Assembly (NCBI GenBank): GCA_034509925.1
Contig: CM067536.1
Location: 7,921,001-7,985,000 of the forward strand
DNA length: 64,000 bases
Origin: Hirudinaria manillensis
Lineage: Eukaryota > Annelida > Clitellata > Hirudinida > Hirudinidae
Direction: 5' to 3'
The notes below the pieces were generated by a model that saw only the letters and a program-made list of their open reading frames with translations, was not told the origin of the DNA and searched no databases. The position numbers and the translations under genes are program-made. Below are positions 23,001 through 35,514 of this stretch, piece after piece. Position 1 is the first letter of the stretch, and each line of letters opens with the position of its first letter.

Positions 23001-24619
23001 CTAGTACTGTCTTTCGGGTGCCATTTCAAAACCCAATTTAATTTGCCAATTTATGATGATGATTATTATTATTATTATAATTATGACAATTATTATCATA
23101 ATAACAATTATTATTAAAAGTTTTATCATTATTACTATTAATGTTATTGTTATTGTTATCATTTGTTGCGCAATTTATTACACAATATGTCGTGTTTATA
23201 AGTATGAATAGGTATTATTGTCTCAGGTTGGATATCCAACCATGCTTCCCATTGTAAGAAATTATCTTTTTGTATCAAGATTTCTTTATTAGTCTCTGTG
23301 CGCATTTGTGTACGTGTGATTGTATGTTTGTTTGTTTGTGTTTTGCATGTGGATTCCTCTCACCTTTGCATAACTCTCTCAAACGGCTTGAGGTCGCTCG
23401 TGAGCGTGATACGAGTGTCAATGCAGGTATAAAAAGGTTGGTCCAACCAGGTGACAGTTTAGATTTTGTTTCACTGCGTTTGGACCTTCTTTTAAGTGAT
23501 AGAAATTTTTGCCGAACTGCTGATTAAAAAAAGTAATTTTGACGTTATTGTTTTTAGTTTTAAAATTTTAATTTATTCCTTTACACTAATTAATCGTAAA
23601 ATCAGTTTAATGGCAAAAAATGCTGAGGAAGTCAATGCCTCACTGAAAGTGAATAATATATTTTTACTAATAGTAATAATTTTTCCTCAAATGTTAAAAT
23701 AAAAACCTCAGAGTGCCGATATGATAAAGAAATTTAATTTAATTTAATTATAATTTATAATTAATTAATATTTAAAAAAAAATTATAAATTGATGGAAAT
23801 ATAACGAATATAATTCGACGGATATAAGACGATGTTGTAAGCAAAACCTTTGAAGTAAATTCATTTACCCAATTATCGTCAACCGAAGAAATTCAATCAC
23901 AAGAGAGATTCCTGATAATGATTTCATGCAAATCAGGCATTTGTCAAAATGGATCATTTGAATTGCAAATAATTCTTCAATAATATTTGCCCTCCAAGGC
24001 TGTTTATAATTACGATATATAATTTCATAATTTAAAATATAATTATGATTAAAATAATTATTATAACAATTTTTTGTTGAATTAGCAACATTTATTCTTA
24101 AATTCATAAATATTTAATAAACAAGAATTTAAGAATTAAGTTTTAAACGTATTAAACGAATTATATATTAAACCAGTTTTAGAATAATTGGAAATAATTT
24201 GTTTATTATTTTAAAATTATGACTTTTTTTATGATTTCAGGTCAGAGGCACCAGTTGAAAACTTATTTCAACCAATTGTTCGGAAGCGAAGAAGAAGAAT
24301 TTTCACGTTGAACGACTGAAAGAATACAAAAAGGTGTTTATTAATTTTTATTTTATTTCTATTTTCGTCTAAAATCTAAAAATGATTCCATTTCAATGTA
24401 TTTAAATTGTAATTAAGTTGTATTTAGTGACGAAAAGTGAAAATTCACAAAATGATCTCCGACGAAACTTTCTGAAAATGATGGTACTTAAGGACGATGT
24501 TCAAATAGTCCCTTAACCTATTTCTTTTTGCGATATTAAACCTGTTAATTATCAATTATGATAATCAAGCAATTGATTGAAAAACGTCAACCACGATTGA
24601 ACATGAACAGGAGTTGAAC
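19414..24619. other. Long intergenic region between TTC7 and the USP gene
   Basis: No gene with a recognisable product on either strand. It holds ATT repeats (19973-20060), AAC repeats near 21400-21455 and a CTCF-like site at 20649-20663. One minus-strand ORF of ordinary composition (19547-19822, 91 codons) has no recognised domain or partner exon. A strong acceptor (TATGATTTCAG before 24241) may start a 5' UTR exon of the downstream USP gene. Confidence 0.6.
19973..20060. repeat. ATT microsatellite
   Basis: About 85 bases of nearly pure ATT with a few interruptions, intergenic. Confidence 0.9.
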
Positions 24620-27600
24620 ATGTCGAAGAACAAGGTCCACACAGTTGTATTGGGAATTGATGACAACTACGGATCGGAATATGCATTCGATTGTAAGTGA
24701 TTGATTGATTGATTGATTTTGTTGATTTGATTGATTGATTGAAGACTGATTGGGGATCAAATGGTGTATCAAATTCAATCATAAACTTATAAACCTGTCC
24801 ACTTGCTTTGGTAATTTTTCAGTAACGTAATAATTTATTATTAGTATTTAATATGCAAATTCTTACAACCAAGAATCACCATATGTGATTTATTTAAGAT
24901 CAACGTAAATACAAATTACCTAATCACGAGATTTTTATTTATCAATACTGATTAATATGCAAATTTGTTTGATTTGTGGGCGTAAACAATTGTTGCTATT
25001 TATAATCGCAACGGTATCGGAGGTATTGTAGACATTATTATTGGCACAATTTGCAGTCCAAAAGCAACGCATTCACAAATTTGTCATTTTTGAAACTCAA
25101 CGTTCTATTTTTACGATGTTGTGCTGTTATCTGTAACTTTATTTGTAACTTTATTTGTATACTCCACTGTGGTCCATAGAATGTAACAATATTAAAGCAA
25201 TATTTAGGATTAACTAGACTACGTAAGGAATAATTTGGTCATTAATCAATGTTTTAAAATAGTTTAAATTTACTATTTTCAGGCTTCAATAATAATATAC
25301 TCTATATTTAATACTGTTAAATTAATGATATTGAACTCTGAGTAATCTATGACTTGTCCATTGATAATATTTTTGCACTCCTTGCAACAATATATTGGTC
25401 CGCACCATTTTTTTTAGGAGAACTTAGTTATTTCTGGACTGTGAAGTCCATACAACATATCTGTTTTAGTAATATCGGATACTGTGGAGTCTATAATTTG
25501 TTTATAATATAAAACAAAGAAAGAATTGGATTCTTCCAAATTAGTCGGGAACAGAAAACCACACAAAGCGCTTCCGACGCTACGCATAAGGCGCTCTATA
25601 AATTAACTATTATTATTATTATTATTCATTATCTTGCAACATGTTGTATATTAAAATACAAAGTTTTATACAATACATATATTCTGTTTACTAATCAAAA
25701 CAAACACTTTGAAATTTGCAGTTTACGTGAAACACTACCACAAGCCAAACAACGAACTGGTGTTGGTGCACGTGGTTGAACCTCATGTTTATTCATCGAA
25801 TCGTAAGTTGTACTTATTAGTTACTCATCAATATTCATACGTTGAATTTAAACATAAAACCTTATCACCTTATCCGGTCCTTTCAATCATCCAGACATCC
25901 AATGTGAAATCTAACTGCCCTTTTGAATTCTTGATAAATCGAATTATGCCGCATTAATGATGATAAATAATTAGCTGATGATGATGACGACGACTTTGAA
26001 AATGATGATAGTGCCTTTCTTGCTCATCATAACGATGATGTTACTGTTTGTTTATGGCGAAGACGACGACGACGATGGTCATGCTAAGCGAACGAACAAC
26101 TGTCGTTTTCATGTACTCGATTATACCTGCTTTCAGATCAAAGTGATGAGAAACTGAATATTTTTCTCTAAATTTACATTTATTATTATTATTTCTATGA
26201 CTTTTAAGCATTCATCCTTCTCACTATCACCAATGAAATCTCGATGTGTCTTATAGTAATCGCAATGCCTAATTTTTTTTGCACTTGTTTGACCTCAGAG
26301 CTGACCTTGAACTTGGCCAGTGTCCGCGAGAAAAACGAAGAGGATGATAAAGTCCTGGTGAGGAATCTCCAGACGAAATTTGAGGAGAAAATGAGAAGCA
26401 ACAGGGTGAGTGGGGACATGTTGTTTTTTTTGTTAATAATTTTACCATTAGCCGACATTTTAGGGGCCTTGTGACTTAATATCGCCCTTATCCATTAAAA
26501 AGCATTTCCGCGCCCTAGGGTTTAAATCGGCCCCGTCTTGTCCGATTCAGTCGCGTAAAGGGCACCTGTTAGATAATACCACTTAAGGGAGCTCCCACCG
26601 TCTTTTCAGGTAATACTCTGAACCAAAGGGTATTGGGTTTTTAAGTATTAGTTGCCTATTTGACTTTAAGATAATTTAAGAACAAAGGTGGATTCACTTG
26701 ATGCATAAGATAGGTTTACGTAAAATGAATCAAGCTCTCCGTAGTCTCTCTTCATAATGGCAGCAAGCAAAAAAATATGAGACCAATATGTCCAATAATA
26801 GGCAGACAAACAAGAACAGATTAAAAAAACACTTTCCCATAAAAATTGAGTTAAACCATAAAACACGTTCAAACCCGATCTCCAAAATTGTCGTCGTCGT
26901 CGTTGTTGTTGTTGTTGTTACCCCACGACTATTCATGCATAAGCCTCCTCCCTCCCGCCTCCAAAAATAAAAAAAAAACAGTGCATCCTACTGGTCCATA
27001 ATGAATCATTCACAAACAAATAAAAAAAAACTGAGACAAGAAATAATAAAATAAATAAAAAAACTTAAATCCATCGGTGACATCGCGAAAAGTGTCGACC
27101 AAAAAAAGTTGCCAAACCGGGTCCATGCGGTTTTCCTTCGCACAAAAGGAAGATTTGTCTTTGAATTGACAAGAAGAAAGGAATGTCTGCACTTTGTCTA
27201 TTTTGCACTGTGATCTATTTTATTCTTTCTGTAGTCTTTATCTACAAAGCAAGGATTAGCGAGAGAAAGAGTCTTGATTATTGGACAATGATTGTCAGAG
27301 AGGTCCAGACCTTTTATACTTTCATTCGAACATCTGACGAACACGTCCATTGTGTTCATTGATTCGTTCGACTGATTGTTATTTATTACTCAGTGAAGTT
27401 CTTTTCATTTTGAATGGAAAGAGAATCCGTCACGGAGACTCCCTGCCACGTCGTTGAGCAACCCATGACGATCCACTTCCGCCCAAAGCAATGACCAAAA
27501 TCATGATCCAAGATTTTTCTCCGAGATGTGCGGAGAAAGTCATCTCTCCGTCGCCATGGATACCCCGGAAGCCCGAAATCCCACACGTATTTTTTTTTTG

Positions 27601-29796
27601 CAGCTCTGCACTTAAACTTGATTTATTTCGTTCGCCTCTCCAAAATGAGCTATTAATCTTTTCGAGACAAAAAAAAATTTAATCTCTAGGTTTACGAACT
27701 CAAAAATATTTTTTTAGATGTTGCTAATTTCGAACGATCCAAAAATAGAATCTCAAGTGCTTTCTCATCTATCTATTGTTTACATCTTCGAGTTATAATT
27801 AGCCCTCCACGATCTTCGATTTCATTGGCTCTTCGCCACAGGCGTTGGATGACGTCACTCGTGACCCGCTGAGGTCGCAGAGCAAAGTTCAGTCGGTGCC
27901 GGTCTCACAGCGGTAGTGTTTATTCAGAAGAACTTTTTGTTTTTGAGTCTCTCGCTGTTGAAGAATCGTCGGACAAATTGGTTCTCACGGCTGGAAGTTT
28001 TGACGTGAATGAGCCAGGAATGCGAAAGAAAAACATGCCGATGAAAGCCTGAATTTGTGTTTTTCTCTGCTTGCGTTTGTAAGTGAACTTGGGCTGCTTC
28101 TCGAAGTGCTATTCTTGGAATGTTGTTGGTCGTTGGAGAAAGTTGTTGAGCCAGTTTCACATACTGGGTATTGCTTGAAATTTCCTCAATTCGATAGAAC
28201 GTTGTGGACAAGTCTTGAGTCAATGCCCAAATTTGACAAAAGAATATTTGTATCTGCAATGGCAATTTTTTATGATTAGTTAGAGCAAGGGATTTGTACC
28301 CCATAGTACAAAAGCACGACGCAGAAACTACTAATCAACAGAAAAGTACAGTTTTCTAAAATTTTCAACCGCTATTATTCACTCTCTCGTGATTGACCCA
28401 TCAATCAATCAATCAATCGGCATTTAATCCTATTTTGACACTGCGACACAAGAGAACCTTTGCGAGACTCGAATAGTGCCAATTGGTGCTTGGATCCTCT
28501 GTTTTAAGTTAAGGACTTCGTTTCTGGTTTTTCGGTCAAAGCCAGTTCCAATCCCAACAGAAGGCGTCACGGTGAATAATGACAAGTTGTTAACAAGTGA
28601 TAGTTTTCAATCAAAAGTGAAATACAATCCCTCAACTGATTGATTGATTGACTGAGTGGAAATTTTTTGATCGTTTGGTCCAAATACTGAAAGGTATCAT
28701 GGTGCGCTTTTCAATACCTTTCACGCTTCAGTGAGTCAGTACTAATATGTCAATGGGAGGTTTTTGTATGTGCTCTGATATCGCAAGATTTTCAAATTCA
28801 GTCGAGCGAAAACATTTTTCCATGACTATTACGTGCAACTAACAGGGAAATAAATTATAACGCGACACAACGCCAGGATTAATTTATCACGTAATGTAAT
28901 ACATTGCTGGTAAGGAAACAGTCCCACGGTTTCTACGTCCTGAGAACTAGCCTTCGATTCATTCGATCGTGAATCCCTTCAAAGTTCAGAAAATGACTAT
29001 TTTCTTTCAGATCAAGGGTCGCATAAACGTCATCTACTACTGCAGACAGCCAGGCAAGAGCATCGCCGAAGTGGCCAAAGACGAGAAATGCGGTCTCGTC
29101 GTTCTGGGCAGGCGCTACCCTTTTGCTGCCAATCCCTCGAATAGTACCACGCTCGACTATCTACTTAAGAAGTCCAACTATCCCGTCTCGGTGGTCATCA
29201 AACCAGACCCCGTCGAGGACGATGCCAACAGTCTGACTTCCCTCTCCTCTGCCATCGTCCAACCTCAGCCCAAGAGGAACAGCATCATGAACCTAGGACT
29301 CTTGCCGAAGCTCAGAAGGACCAGCTGTCCGGCTACGAACATCATGGAGATGACAGAGGGGGAGCCATTCAAGGGCAGTCTCTTGCACAGCCAGCTGAGG
29401 GCACTGACCCATGACCAGGAGAGAAGGCACTCGACGCACGTGACACCTCTTTCCAGTGAAAAGGTGAAGAGCTTCTTTCATAAGTGATTTGTCGTCGAGG
29501 TGTGCCTGGGTGTGATGCATGCGGACGCAATTGCCGCCACACACACACACACACATACAGACACACAGACAGACACGACACCACAACAACGGCACGACAC
29601 TGCACGATGACAACAGCAACATGCAGCAAAGGATAATTCACCTGATCATTCATTCGTGAATGTCTCAGGCAATAACCATGTTTCAATCACAATTGAGTCG
29701 ATCAGATCCTCTGATTCAATATTTTCTCTTTCCTTCTTGACTTTTTTTCAGAGCGAGGAAAACTCCTTTGAAAATGAAGGGTACGAAATTATGTAG
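24620..29796 (+). CDS. Universal stress protein (UspA-like), metazoan type
   Basis: Exons 24620-24692, 25722-25802, 26299-26405, 29011-29463 and probably 29752-29796 join in phases 1, 1, 0 and 0, giving 252 aa. If the donor at 29463 is skipped, exon 4 reads through to a stop at 29485-29487 (245 aa). The start TVVLGIDDNYGSEYAFD is the first strand and helix of the Usp fold, followed by FYVKHYHKPNNELVLVHVVEP, a linker helix and INVIYYCRQPGKSIAEVAKDEKCGLVVLGRR, then SNYPVSVVIKP as the last strand. UspA-like proteins bind ATP or form dimers in stress responses. Here the usual ATP loop (G-x2-G-x9-G-S/T) is degenerate: GRRY replaces G-x-x-G and NST replaces GS. A ~90-residue tail rich in Ser, Pro and charged residues follows the domain. 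The 2.6 kb third intron is unusually long for this window. Confidence 0.85.
25563..25627 (+). repeat. Possible 3' end of a degenerate LINE/SINE
   Basis: AAGCGCTTCCGACGC, then GGCGCTCTATAAATT and a short ATT run. Many CR1/L2-like LINEs and their SINEs end in a module of the type GCGCTATATAAAT plus a tri-nucleotide tail. Only this short 3' module is visible, in USP intron 1. Confidence 0.35.
27828..27911 (+). promoter_or_regulatory. GC-rich island with a full CRE palindrome in USP intron 3
   Basis: An 80-base GC-richer patch in an AT-rich intron contains TGACGTCA, the palindromic cAMP-response element core, at about 27849-27856. The patch is also an open segment between an AG (27840) and a GT (27913), so it could be a cassette exon or an internal promoter. 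Neither is established. Confidence 0.3.
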
Positions 29797-31756
29797 ACCC
29801 ATAGATCCATAGATCCATAGATCCATTCATTACCGTGTTTTAGATCCACTGCAATGGAATGTTGTCATGAACCAGCAACTGATCATTTTCGTCGTCTGAG
29901 TGGTTTTAAGTGCAAAACTCGAAATGCAGAGCGTTCTTATTAATAATAATAATATTATTATTATTTATTTATTTATTTATTTATTTTTGCTTAAAGATTA
30001 TGGTGATGCCAAGTCTCGCCATTTTGCTTTGTTTTTGTTTTTGTTTTAAGCTTAATAAACTTCTGGAAAAAACCCTTAAAATTTTGTTTGCAGTTTGTGG
30101 TGTGGTTTTACGGTTATTGATAAAAGTTATTATCTATTTGTAAAGATTATATCTATTTTTATTTTTTATTTTTCGATTAAATGAAAATTAATCTTTCCTG
30201 CATGAGACGTTTTGGAAGACTTTATTCTGGAATGAGCGCTACATAAATGGTTTGAAGTTTCTGCTAAGCAAGAGATGTGCAATCAATTTTTTTAATGATT
30301 TAGTTTAGTTTTGTGACTCGAAATCGTCAATTTGTCCATAAAATGCCTTTTACTAAACGAGGTTTTCATTATTTTTTTCACCTCTTCAGGTAGACGTGAA
30401 TGCATCAGAATCAAAAGTTTAAAACTCAACTGGATTCCACTAGGATTCTGTAGAATGCTTTAAGTGTAATTCTTGGCCTATTGTTTAGTTCAGCTCATTT
30501 GCATTAATTAGTTTTCATTTTTATGGACACCAGCACTTCAGTTAATGATATGTTAGTGATGCCTGCCTGTTTGTTTAATTAACTTTACTGATTGTAATAC
30601 GTTAGAGTAATTATTTAGTTAGGACAGTGTGTGTGTTTTAGCTTTGGATGTTATTTCGATTGGGAAGATGTTTCGATCTGAACCAAAACTTGAGCTACAA
30701 AAGGTAAGTGCTAATACGTCGTGTATACTTTACTACATCGATTACTATAATATATAAATTAATTTGTATAATTTATAAATAATATATAAAATATAAATTA
30801 CATAAATTATGTAATCGTATGAATTCGTAAACACTTTCTCTGAAGTTGAAGAAGATTGGTCTGTGTCTATTGTCGATTGAGAAGTCCAGACAAACCGGTT
30901 TTCGGTCGTTACTCTGCAGTTGAACTCAACATTCCGATGTAATTAAAAATCAATTGGCGAAAGTTTGAAATTGGGCCGAGTCCATGAAAACTGTTAATGA
31001 GAATTACGAAGTTGAGAAAGGTTCAACATCTGTACAATTCATAGTACAGAAAAATACCGGAAAAAAATTATAAGACAAAATTATAAGACCTATATTTTGT
31101 TACAATAATCTTGGTTTCAGGATGGGAATAACGCTCAAAGGAGAAATGAAAACAACACAATTCTTTGGTCTACAAATTGTCATTATAATTATCATAATTA
31201 ATAATCAATAATTATCACAATTATCATTATATATATACGATTATTATCGTAGAAAAAAATAATAAATTTCATTGTTTTCTAAAAAAAAAAACTACAAAAT
31301 AAAATGACATTGATTGTTATATTGTTTTTCTTTTTCTGGAAATGATTCATTACGATTTGGTCCAATTCAAAATAAAGATTATACTTTCAAAGGAGATACT
31401 TAAGGCCATTAATGAGTAATTAATTGAGATATGTTAATTAAATATAAATATAAATACAGGCCATTTAATAAAGATGGTCACTGGTCGAAGTCACCTCATC
31501 TGCTTCTTAATCTCCTCTCGTTTATTTCACCGAATAAATTTAATCGATTATAATCGTTTAAGGATTAGAAAATTCTTGAAATTAGTTTTATAATATATCT
31601 GTATATACAAATGCGAATTAGTCCAGTTAAAGTAACCAAAGGGGCCGCAGAAAAAGCGTTCACCGAATAGCTGATTTTGTGGTGATGTCGTTAAAGTGAT
31701 GAAAATATAATTCTTGGTTACAAGTTAGATCTTCCACACCTTCTCTGGCTCCAATG
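29797..31756. other. Intergenic, between the USP and Toll-like receptor A 3' ends
   Basis: AT-rich DNA with an ATTT run near 29960. A small open segment with a near-perfect donor (AAAAG/GTAAGTG at 30706) lies on the plus strand around 30640-30706. I see no recognisable gene. Confidence 0.5.
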
Positions 31757-34700
31757 TCAATCATCGATCAGTCTCCTCCCACCACACTGACAAACAATTT
31801 TCTTGTTATTTCCTTCAAGGGCCAACTTCATCCTCTTCCAAAATTCATCTTTTTTGCTGAAATTAAAAGAAACATTTCAAATTAAACGTTGAAACTAAGT
31901 TGTCAGTCATTCAAGGAAAATATTGTAATGCCTCTTAGTGTCACACTTGAACCACTCAAGGTAGGTGTAGCGCTTCATAAACCATTCCAGACTTTCCAAT
32001 GTTTCCTGGATCGGTTCCAAAAGGACTGCAACCACGATGTTCCTTCCTCTTTCCAAACTCTCCATCTTTGCCAATTCCAGTTCAAGTCGACACCATTTGC
32101 TTTGCACAAAGTGATTCGAGACAACGAGTATAACCATCCTATTTATGAAATGCATATTGGTTACATTAATATATTAGCGGTTGTTTATCAATCAAGTAAT
32201 CAAGTGAATTAAAACCTGCTCGTTTGAATCGCCTTTAAGATGTTGGCTTCTATCTCATTTCCAAGTTCAAAATCCCTTTCGTGAATGCAAAGTCTGAAAG
32301 TAATCTTTTCAGAGGGTAAAGGATCTTCCACAAGTGACACATTTTCTTCGTCGGAATCGAGTCTGACGATATGATTTGTGATACCCAAATAGTTATTGGC
32401 ACGTAAATTTTCATCGTTTCCACTTTCCCTATTGGTGTTCGATGGAGGTTGTTGCTCGAGTTTGGACATAAGTTCCTGCACGATCCAACTTCTATCGTTC
32501 ATCTCGTACGAAACGAAAGCATCGTAGATGTAATCAGTCTCCTCATCCAAGAGCATTTGATAACGTTTCAACCTCTGTGAGCGCTTGATCAAATAATAAC
32601 GAACATCCCAACGATACTTGTAGGCAATTGTGCATATTATCAACAAGGACAGAAGACCTCCTGATATTATAAGAGGAGTTGCATATCTGCACGACATTGT
32701 AGCTTTGAGAAGTACGGTTTTAACCTCAGTCAAGTCGATTTCATCATCTAAATATTTGCATTTAATTTCGTAAACATTTTCAATCAGCGTGTCATTCTTT
32801 GCAATCCAGTCCATGAAGTCTAGATTTTCACAGGAGCACGTCAGTGCGTTGCCCTCAAGAATCAATTTCAACCATCCATAACCTCGTTGACTCAAGGATG
32901 AAAAAACCATTAGAGCATCGCTTTCGATCGTAACCAATCGATTGTTCGTAAGATCCATTACCCTGCAATTATTTAATAAAATAATACTTTCGTTTTCTAA
33001 TCACCAATTAGATGTATATCACAGATTCGAATTATTTTTAACAAATATTTATCTTAATAAAAAATAATCCCAGAATTTATGAATTAAGTCTTACCTCAGA
33101 TTTTTCAACTGTGACACATCGAACGAAATTGATACCAGAAAATTTGATGAAAGATTTAATATCTTCAGACTGACGAGGTTATGAAAGATTGACCTGTGCA
33201 GGGTTTTCAGATAATTTTGGGCGATATTTAATTCCGTAAGATTGGAATAAACAGCAAATGTTTTAGAATCTGTTTCCATTTGAAAGGACAATTCGTTTTC
33301 GTCAAGAATGAGACGATCTTTAAAGAAAATAAATTGATTAAATATCATTTTTTAATTTATTATATATTATTATATAAATATATAATTATCATATAAATTC
33401 TCACAGTTGTTGCAATAAACAATCATAATGTTGTTAATGTTGTTTAGTACTTACCAACCCGAAGACCTCGTTCTATGCTGTATTTAAAAATTTCGGGAGA
33501 TAAACATTTCAAACCATTGTTTCCCAAATCAAAAGTTACTAAAGCACTCTTATTAGGTCGAAATAATATAACAGGTCCGGCTGCTATTTTTATCCCATTG
33601 TTTCTGTATAAATATTCTCGGATATTACAGTCTCCAAATATCATGATTGGTGCTAACTTGTAATCCTGAACTTTTATGGAGTTCGAATGGTGAAATGTAT
33701 GTAATTTTCTGGGACAAACGACACAGAATGATCTTAGCTGTCCCTGAGAATTAGAAATAGTTTCTGGAAACACACACGCCGGAATAATTTTAACAGCTTC
33801 GCATTCTGAAAATTGAAATTGTGAACGATTTGGCGTCGGAGGATCTTCTAAAACATTATCGCAAGGATCTTGGTCTTGATCATCAAAGTTTACGTGGGTC
33901 AGATTTGTTAGCAAGAAGTAAAGAATAGGCCAGTGAGCCACATCTTGCAAGTGATTTTTAGAAACATCCAAATGTTCCAAGCTTCCAGTGCAAAATGGCA
34001 TTACGTTGGATATGTGTACCAATTTATTTTTATCCAGTTTCAATGTTTTTAGACGTTTCTTTTTAGCTAGGACTTTAAAAAATTCTTTTTTTATTGTGAA
34101 TTCTGACATTTGTCCATCGTAAAGCCCAGTCAAAATAAGTTCTTCCAAATCGTCCGACACACTGTCCAAAAATTTCTGTATGAGGGAAAAGTTGAGCCGA
34201 AAGTTATAACTTAAATCCAGCGAACGTAAGGCTTTCAATGGTTTGAAGGCACAATCTTCAACTTCACCAATATTTGCTCTTTTTAATGAAACATTCTTTA
34301 GCGTCGTGATGTTTTCAAAATTTTTGAAAGTCGAGGTCTTTAGTCTTTCCATATTTGAATATATTCTTAATGTTTTCAGGCTTCTTAAGGTTGAGAAACT
34401 TTCTCCAAATCCGCCCTCTATGTTTCCGTTCAAATGTAGCTCCTCTAGTTTGCTTAAATTGGTGAAGGCATGATGCGGTATTTCAATATTCCTCTGTATG
34501 TACAATTTGGTTAAAGTGGTTTCTAACCAAGATAATGTCTTCCGAGATTGCGTCAAGTTTAATATGTTATCATCCAAATGCAAATACTTAATTGGAACAT
34601 TTTTGAAAAAGTCTTCAGGAAAATCAGAAATGAAGTTTTTTCTCAGACTGAGAGTTTTTAGTCTCAAACAGTTGCTGATGGAGTTTCCATGAATATCGCT

Positions 34701-35050
34701 GATATTGTTTCCTGTCAAATTAAGTTCTTCTAAATTCCTTGGCAATATGGTCGGTATTTCTGATAATTGCCTTTCATTGCAATTCACTACAGCATTCATC
34801 TTTAAACAGTCACATTTGCCACACACCTCATCTGAAATTATTATATTTCAACGATTTACATTTCGAATTCCAAAGGTTAATTTGCAATGGAACAATTCAA
34901 TCTGATTTCCTTTATCAAATGTTGAAGTTACAAACCTTTGCCAACACAACCAGTGTTGTTCTTTTTGCAGAAACCAATCTGGCTGAAGATAAGAATCGAT
35001 AATATAAAAAATAAAATTCTCATCAAAAGTCCTTTAGTTTGAACGATCAT
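31757..35050 (-). CDS. Toll-like receptor A (LRR-TM-TIR), complete
   Basis: Six exons on the minus strand: 35050-34936, 34831-33455, 33317-33095, 32962-32216, 32138-31932, 31856-31757; phases 1,1,2,2,2; 922 aa. Exon 1 codes for a signal peptide. Exon 2 starts with a Cys cluster (CGKCDC) and carries most leucine-rich repeats; exon 3 has the last repeats. Exon 4 has the LRR C-cap (TCSCENLDFMDWI with later Cys), one membrane helix near residues 665-686, and the start of the TIR domain (YDAFVSY). Exons 5 and 6 complete the TIR (WCRLELELAKME; box 3 EFW). Toll-like receptors sense microbial or endogenous ligands and signal through MyD88-type adaptors. The BB loop reads RDFELGNEI, with Leu at the usual proline. 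About 40 extra acidic residues separate helix A and strand B. The exon 5 donor is GC, not GT. Minus-strand neighbour 35515-38973 is a close paralogue. Confidence 0.92.
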
Positions 35051-35370
35051 TCTGAGGTTTATTTCCAAAAGTTTTAAATTATTCTAATAATATGAGTAGG
35101 GAGTCTAAAACAGGATATCAGGATACCAGGTTATCATTTATGAACACCTACAGTACAATTACTCTAATGTAATTATATTTCCACTTGATTAAAGCGAAAT
35201 TAATTTTATGTTTGCTAAAAAAAAATAGTGGCTTGTTTAATGCCCGTTATTCTTTTTATGTGATCAAAGTTTAGTTTGTTGTAATAAAAGACTATTATTC
35301 GTGGAAGTAATTGCTTAACTTAATGACTTCAAGTTTATAATTTCACAACGATTACGATTTTTTTAACTTT

Positions 35371-35480
35371 TCAGACATTAAAACGTAGAAAGGATGATTT
35401 AAATGAATTCCAAGAAAAGCCAAATCAACAAATGAAGGATTTAAAGCACAAATGGAAGGCATATCCATGTAATGTGCTTA
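35371..35480 (+). other. Possible plus-strand exon between receptors A and B
   Basis: A strong plus-strand acceptor (TTTTTTAACTTTTCAG ending at 35374) is followed by an open Lys/Asp-rich stretch containing LKRRKDDLNEF and QQMKDLKHKWKA, then a possible donor near 35468. In phase it could follow the donor at 30706. No family recognised; it may simply be 3' flank of receptor B. Confidence 0.15.
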
Positions 35481-35514
35481 TAAGTTTTTCAGTCTTAAAC
35501 AATAAAATTCAACG

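Noticed and set aside
27924-28304. 126-codon minus-strand ORF in the USP intron
   Set aside because: No domain, no splice or promoter context, and AT-rich codons typical of chance; kept out of the gene list.
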